Source of the DNA: Nitrospira sp.
GTDB lineage: Bacteria > Nitrospirota > Nitrospiria > Nitrospirales > Nitrospiraceae
Direction: 5' to 3'
Assembly: GCA_025935475.1 (NCBI GenBank)
Contig: JAICVE010000071.1
Location: 1 to 10,573, forward strand
DNA: 10,573 nt
Part shown: piece by piece, positions 7,505-10,573 of the stretch
Position numbering within the stretch: position 1 is the first letter of the stretch
How the letters are laid out: the number at the start of each line of letters is the position of its first letter
Made by a program: the position numbers and the translations under genes
The notes under the pieces: generated by a model
The model's input: only the letters and a program-made list of their open reading frames with translations
What the model was told of the DNA's origin: nothing
The model's database searches: none

Positions 7505-7534
7505 ACTATAGCAGCGGTTTTGAAGAAGCGTCAA
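7505..7534 (-). promoter_or_regulatory. Candidate sigma-70-type promoter of ilvE (near-leaderless)
   Basis: Read on the minus strand, TTGACG (7534-7529) and TATAGT (7510-7505) are separated by 18 bases, each matching five of six consensus positions. Only 10 bases lie between the -10 box and the ilvE ATG at 7494. A normal spacing puts the transcript start at about 7498-7497, leaving a leader of about 3-4 bases. It means ilvE can be expressed independently of the PilZ gene upstream. Confidence 0.7.
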
Positions 7535-7570
7535 GCAAACGAACGGCCGACGCCTTGAGCGGAAGAAGGG

Positions 7571-7933
7571 TTACTGCGCGCTGTTCGGACGAAGGTTGAT
7601 GTCAGCGTTCACAAGAGCGGCCAAGCGGTCGGCTGCATGAGGCGTGAGATGCTCGATCCGCAATCCAAATTCAAACTGATCCGCCCAGCGGACCGTCGCA
7701 CGGGAAATCTCTAACGGAGGATCGGTCTCTCCGAGGTGGAAGCGGATGGTCACTTCGGTGCCCGGCGTCAGGGAATGATCACCCAGCACGCGTAACCCGG
7801 TGCGGCTCAGATTCTTCACGATGCCCTTCCCGATCACGCTTCCGCTCATGTAATAGGAGCCGTACCAGGTAGGAATGCGGCGATAGGGTCTGAGCACATA
7901 CCTGGTGCGCGGCGTGTTGCGGACCGTCTTCAT
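7571..7933 (-). CDS. Single-domain PilZ protein (probable c-di-GMP binder)
   Basis: A 120-residue protein consisting almost entirely of one PilZ domain. Both c-di-GMP-binding signatures are present: RxxxR as RPYRR (15-19), and [DN]xSxxG as NLSRTG (41-46). Beta strands follow, with a PGTEVTIRF segment (57-65), a RATVRWADQFEFGLRIE segment (78-94) where the barrel normally closes, and a short C-terminal helix. There is no signal peptide, membrane helix or partner domain, so it is probably a soluble adaptor that acts by protein contact. Its target cannot be told from context: the neighbours are ilvE downstream and ribosomal genes divergently upstream. The ATG at 7933 leaves the RxxxR motif intact; no strong ribosome binding site is seen. 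Codon use looks like its neighbours. Confidence 0.88.
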   Translation of the reverse strand: MKTVRNTPRTRYVLRPYRRIPTWYGSYYMSGSVIGKGIVKNLSRTGLRVLGDHSLTPGTEVTIRFHLGETDPPLEISRATVRWADQFEFGLRIEHLTPHAADRLAALVNADINLRPNSAQ

Positions 7934-7951
7934 GACGTTCAGCGTATGCCG

Positions 7952-7983
7952 CCTATTGATTGCAAAAAAAGCCTACCAATAGG
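7952..7983. repeat. Inverted repeat in the pilZ-rplU divergent spacer
   Basis: CCTATTG (7952-7958) and CAATAGG (7977-7983) form an exact 7-base inverted repeat around an 18-base centre that includes an A7 tract (7964-7970). It lies 19 bases before the pilZ start on one side and 25 bases upstream of the rplU -35 box on the other. It could be a regulator site serving either gene, or chance. Confidence 0.3.
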
Positions 7984-8008
7984 GGGTGGACCTGTGCCCA
8001 GCGCTTCC

Positions 8009-8036
8009 TTGACACCTTTGAAATCACTGTGATACA
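8009..8036 (+). promoter_or_regulatory. Candidate promoter of rplU-rpmA-obgE-proB
   Basis: A perfect -35 consensus TTGACA (8009-8014) is followed after 16 bases by a weaker -10, GATACA (8031-8036). A TG one base upstream of that hexamer (8028-8029) gives an extended -10. The implied transcript starts near 8043, with a leader of about 25 bases that contains the rplU ribosome site. The leader is short, so a long L21-binding autoregulatory fold is not evident. Confidence 0.62.
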
Positions 8037-8053
8037 TAACGACGTTCTGTTAC

Positions 8054-8059
8054 GGAGGA
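8054..8059 (+). promoter_or_regulatory. Ribosome binding site of rplU
   Basis: GGAGGA lies 8 bases before the ATG at 8068, a near-perfect anti-16S match. It fixes that start over an in-frame start at 7960, which would lie upstream of the candidate promoter. Confidence 0.85.
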
Positions 8060-8067
8060 CAGCATTC

Positions 8068-8382
8068 ATGTACGCAATAGTGGAAACTGGCGGCAAGCAG
8101 TATCGGGTCGAACACGGGTCTCTCGTTCAAGTTGAACGTCTTCCAGGCGACGTCGGAGGCTCGGTAGAACTGAGCGACGTACGACTGGTGCATGGCGACA
8201 AAGGCCTCCTCGTCGGACAACCGCTGGTCAAAGGCGCAAAGGTCACGGCGGAGATCATCGATCAGGGCCGGACTCGATCGATCATCGTGTTTAAGAAACA
8301 ACGGCGTAAGAACTATCGACGCACGAAGGGCCATCGTCAGGGCTTCACCAAATTGCGGATCACGAGCATCGAAACAGCTTAA
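8068..8382 (+). CDS. rplU: 50S ribosomal protein L21
   Basis: A 104-residue large-subunit protein that binds 23S rRNA, close to the usual family length of about 103. It starts MYAIVETGGKQYRV, the standard L21 N-terminus, and ends with the family signature KGHRQGFTKLRITSI (about 88-102). The segment KKQRRKNYRRTKGHRQ is strongly basic, as expected for rRNA contact. The ATG at 8068 is set by the GGAGGA ribosome site. It is the first gene of a tight cluster with rpmA, whose start is 12 bases after the rplU stop. This L21-L27-Obg order is widely conserved in bacteria. Confidence 0.97.
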   Translation: MYAIVETGGKQYRVEHGSLVQVERLPGDVGGSVELSDVRLVHGDKGLLVGQPLVKGAKVTAEIIDQGRTRSIIVFKKQRRKNYRRTKGHRQGFTKLRITSIETA

Positions 8383-8394
8383 GCAAGGACAGTT

Positions 8395-8658
8395 ATGGCC
8401 ACGAACAAAGGCGGCGGTTCATCTAGAAACGGGCGGGACAGCAATCCACAATACCTCGGCGTGAAAGCGTACGGCGGTGAAACCGTGAAGGCGGGCGCCA
8501 TCATCGTGCGCCAGCGCGGAACCAAGTTCTTCCCCGGTTTCAATGTCGGCCTTGGCAAAGACCATACTCTCTTCGCCCGCGTGACGGGAATCGTCAAATT
8601 TGAAGGTGGACGCGCGCGACAGAAGGTCAGCGTCTACCCCGTGCCCGCGGCCTCGTAA
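8395..8658 (+). CDS. rpmA: 50S ribosomal protein L27
   Basis: An 87-residue large-subunit protein whose flexible N-terminal tail reaches towards the peptidyl-transferase centre. The signature NKGGGSSRNGRDSNPQYLGV (4-23) is present, followed by the beta-barrel core with GAIIVRQRGTKFFPG. The N-terminus is the direct type (MATNKGGG), without the extra cleavable segment that precedes it in Firmicutes. AAGGA lies 5 bases before the ATG. It follows rplU by 12 bases and is followed by a 141-base spacer before obgE. Confidence 0.97.
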   Translation: MATNKGGGSSRNGRDSNPQYLGVKAYGGETVKAGAIIVRQRGTKFFPGFNVGLGKDHTLFARVTGIVKFEGGRARQKVSVYPVPAAS

Positions 8659-8717
8659 CCACCGCGTTTTCCTTTCTCCCGAGTCACCACGCAGTCGTCG
8701 GCAGGGATGAGGATACT

Positions 8718-8746
8718 GCCATGGCCTGAACGTATCGCGCCATGGC
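8718..8746. repeat. Two copies of palindrome GCCATGGC in the obgE leader
   Basis: The self-complementary octamer GCCATGGC occurs at 8718-8725 and 8739-8746, 21 bases apart (two helical turns). In RNA the copies can pair into an 8-bp stem with a 13-base loop, 54 bases before the obgE ATG. This may be an intercistronic hairpin separating rpmA from obgE levels, a DNA-binding site, or chance. No T-tract follows, so an intrinsic terminator is not supported. Confidence 0.35.
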
Positions 8747-8787
8747 TGCTGCCCTCTTTTCGGCGACATGGGAGTCGGCTCATCGAT

Positions 8788-8794
8788 AAGGTGG
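8788..8794 (+). promoter_or_regulatory. Ribosome binding site of obgE
   Basis: AAGGTGG lies 5 bases before the ATG at 8800. Together with the family N-terminus MFVDEV it decides against an in-frame ATG at 8707 that would add 31 residues. Confidence 0.75.
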
Positions 8795-8799
8795 ATCCG

Positions 8800-9825
8800 A
8801 TGTTTGTCGACGAAGTCTCCATTACAGTGAAAGCGGGTCGCGGCGGGAATGGCATCTGCAGCTTCCGCCGCGAAATGTTCGTGCCGCGCGGAGGCCCTGA
8901 CGGCGGTGACGGGGGCGATGGGGGCGACGTCGTGTTCAGCGCTTCCCACCGGCTGACCACCCTTCTCGACCTTCGGTACCAGCGGCATTACGAGGCGGAA
9001 GACGGGAAACCCGGCGGCGGATCGAACTGCACCGGACGCAGAGGAAAATCGGTCGAGGTGCTGTTGCCCGTCGGGACCTCGATCTATGACCTCCACACAG
9101 GCGACCTCCTCGCAGACTTGGTGACGGACGGCGACTCTGTCACGATCGCGCGCGGCGGTAAAGGCGGGCGAGGCAACAGCCATTTTGCGACGTCCACCAA
9201 CCGCGTGCCGACCCATTTCGAGCGAGGCACGGTTGGCGAGGAACACGAGCTACGGCTCGAACTCAAGCTGTTGGCCGACGTCGGCCTCATTGGATTTCCC
9301 AACGCCGGAAAATCGACTTTGATCGCCGCAATTTCCGCGGCACGCCCGAAAATCGCGGACTATCCCTTTACAACGCTCGTCCCGAATCTCGGGGTCGTGC
9401 GGTATGCCGAAGACCGCAGTTTCGTCGTAGCCGACATTCCCGGCTTAATCGAAGGCGCGCATGAAGGCAAAGGCCTCGGCATCCAGTTTTTGCGCCATAT
9501 CGAACGCACTTCTCTACTGCTCCACCTGATCGATGTCTCTGAGGCGGCCGTGGAAGACCCCGTAGCGAGCTTCGAGATCATGCGGCAGGAGCTGACAGCC
9601 TATGATCCCGAGCTCGCCAAGCGTCCATTTGCCGTCGTTCCGACCAAGACCGATACGGCCGGTGACGGGACTCGACTGGCCTCGCTTCAGACCTTTTGCC
9701 GGCGCCGGAGCATTCCTTGTCTGCCCCTGTCCTCAGTCACGAGAGCGGGTCTGACGGAACTGATCACCTTTGTCGGTCAACGCATCGAACAGCTTCGAGC
9801 GGCGGCATGCGAAACGAAGTCTTAA
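8800..9825 (+). CDS. obgE: GTPase Obg (ribosome-assembly GTPase)
   Basis: A 341-residue essential-type GTPase that binds the 50S subunit during late assembly and is linked in many bacteria to (p)ppGpp. The N-terminal Obg fold (about 1-158) starts MFVDEVSITVKAG and has the glycine-rich loops GGPDGGDGGDGGD and GGKGGRGN. The G domain shows G1 GFPNAGKST (165-173), switch I TTLVPNLG (191-198), G3 DIPGL (212-216) and G5 SSVTRAG (311-317). The G4 motif, usually NKxD, reads TKTD (282-285). The protein ends soon after the G domain, with no long C-terminal OCT domain or acidic tail. The ATG at 8800 follows AAGGTGG. The gene overlaps proB by 19 bases, suggesting coupled translation. Confidence 0.96.
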   Translation: MFVDEVSITVKAGRGGNGICSFRREMFVPRGGPDGGDGGDGGDVVFSASHRLTTLLDLRYQRHYEAEDGKPGGGSNCTGRRGKSVEVLLPVGTSIYDLHTGDLLADLVTDGDSVTIARGGKGGRGNSHFATSTNRVPTHFERGTVGEEHELRLELKLLADVGLIGFPNAGKSTLIAAISAARPKIADYPFTTLVPNLGVVRYAEDRSFVVADIPGLIEGAHEGKGLGIQFLRHIERTSLLLHLIDVSEAAVEDPVASFEIMRQELTAYDPELAKRPFAVVPTKTDTAGDGTRLASLQTFCRRRSIPCLPLSSVTRAGLTELITFVGQRIEQLRAAACETKS

Positions 9826-10573
9826 AGCAGGCGACACGCATCGTCGTCAAGATCGGGAGCAGTCTCGTCTCCTCACGGGAAGCCGGTCTCGAGCCGGATC
9901 GCATTGACCGGTTGGCGGAGGATCTAGCGGCGCTTCGGGCGGCCGGCCGGGACGTGCTCGTCGTGTCGTCCGGTGCAATTGTCTCGGGCATCAAGAAACT
10001 TTCCCTCAAGGAGTATCCAAAAAGTCTGCCGGTGAAGCAGGCGGCAGCAGCGGTCGGACAAAGCCGGCTAATGTGGGCCTATGAAAAATCCTTTGAACGG
10101 CTCGGCATTAAAGTCGCGCAGATCCTTCTCACCCATCACGACCTGGCCGACCGGCGTCGGTTCCTGAACGCAAGGCACACGCTGGCCGCCCTGATCGAAT
10201 TCCAAGTCATTCCCATCATCAATGAAAACGATACGGTGGCCGTCGATGAAATTCGGGTCGGCGACAATGATACCCTCGCGGCGGAGGTGGCCCATCTCGT
10301 CGATGCCGACCTGCTCGTGATTTTGTCCGATATCGACGGGTTGTTTACGGAAGATCCCCGCAAAAATCCTTCCGCTGAACTCATTCCCTTGATCGCTGAG
10401 ATTACGGACGAGATCGAACGACGCGCCGGCATCTCGACCACGTTCGGCAGCACAGGCGGAATGGCCACCAAGGTCCGGGCCGCGAAAAACGTCGGCGAAT
10501 TTGGCGTGGCAACACTGATCGTGAACGGCCAGACCAAGGGTCTGTTGCCGCACATCCTTTTGGGAGGCAATCC
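9807..10573 (+). CDS. proB: Glutamate 5-kinase, 3'-truncated by the window edge
   Basis: The first 255 residues are visible; the gene continues past the right edge. The enzyme phosphorylates L-glutamate with ATP, the first step of proline synthesis, and is usually feedback-inhibited by proline. The amino-acid-kinase fold shows KIGSSL (15-20) for phosphate binding, VVSSGAIVSG (52-61), QAAAAVGQ (78-85), INENDTV (138-144) with VGDNDTL (151-157) for glutamate binding, then SDIDGLFTEDP and GSTGGMATK near the nucleotide site. The ATG at 9807 lies inside the last codons of obgE in another frame; no strong Shine-Dalgarno is seen, which fits coupling to obgE. Whether a C-terminal PUA domain follows, and whether proA is next, cannot be seen here. 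Confidence 0.95.
   Translation, partial: MRNEVLKQATRIVVKIGSSLVSSREAGLEPDRIDRLAEDLAALRAAGRDVLVVSSGAIVSGIKKLSLKEYPKSLPVKQAAAAVGQSRLMWAYEKSFERLGIKVAQILLTHHDLADRRRFLNARHTLAALIEFQVIPIINENDTVAVDEIRVGDNDTLAAEVAHLVDADLLVILSDIDGLFTEDPRKNPSAELIPLIAEITDEIERRAGISTTFGSTGGMATKVRAAKNVGEFGVATLIVNGQTKGLLPHILLGGN

Noticed and set aside
7964..7970. A7 tract in the pilZ-rplU spacer as a terminator or phase-variable repeat
   Set aside because: No gene is transcribed into it from either side, so termination makes no sense. Seven bases outside a coding frame is weak evidence for phase variation.
8707..8799. 31-residue N-terminal extension of Obg from an upstream in-frame ATG
   Set aside because: The Obg fold starts exactly at MFVDEV and AAGGTGG precedes that ATG; the extension resembles nothing and crosses the palindrome pair.
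8419..9246. Open frame of 275 codons on the minus strand opposite rpmA and obgE
   Set aside because: Antisense to two certain genes, with no family resemblance.
1..10573. Mobile element, defence island or novel multi-gene system
   Set aside because: Every sizeable gene belongs to a known core family and composition looks even. No inverted-repeat ends, target duplications, integrase, CRISPR spacing or unknown gene cluster was seen.

Overview
This is an ordinary chromosomal core-gene region from a moderately GC-rich Gram-negative-type bacterium. The style of the MutS2, Obg, IlvE and SecG proteins suggests Nitrospirota, possibly Nitrospira. That placement is inference from protein recognition alone and has not been searched. 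I see no transposase, integrase, CRISPR array, tRNA or rRNA, phage gene, toxin-antitoxin pair or defence gene. I found no undescribed multi-gene system. The interesting signals are small: promoter architecture, intergenic structure and motif variants.

Layout, left to right. (1) Bases 3-338 (+) hold the C-terminal end of a sigma-54-dependent (NtrC-type) regulator, cut by the window edge. (2) It converges, across a 36-base gap, on mutS2 (minus strand, 2753 to 375), an ATPase/Smr protein of recombination control and/or ribosome rescue. (3) A divergent 257-base spacer carries a sigma-70-like promoter for a plus-strand cluster gap-pgk-tpiA-secG: three consecutive enzymes of lower glycolysis/gluconeogenesis plus a SecYEG translocon subunit. 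Gaps are 57, 14 and 11 bases, and no terminator is visible inside the cluster. (4) A 154-base convergent spacer after secG is rich in stem-loops and may be a dispersed repeat. (5) On the minus strand lie ilvE (branched-chain aminotransferase) and, upstream of it, a single-domain PilZ protein. ilvE has its own strong-looking promoter only 10 bases from its ATG, which implies a nearly leaderless mRNA. (6) Divergent from pilZ, a promoter with a consensus -35 box drives rplU-rpmA-obgE-proB: ribosomal proteins L21 and L27, the ribosome-assembly GTPase Obg, and glutamate 5-kinase of proline synthesis. proB overlaps the obgE end by 19 bases and runs off the right edge.

How the genes fit together: gap, pgk and tpiA interconvert glyceraldehyde-3-phosphate/DHAP and 3-phosphoglycerate. 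rplU, rpmA and obgE form the widely conserved 50S-assembly cluster. ilvE and proB serve amino-acid synthesis. Several starts were moved downstream of the longest open frame because the family N-terminus and, where present, a ribosome binding site agree on the later ATG (mutS2, gap, secG, rplU, obgE).
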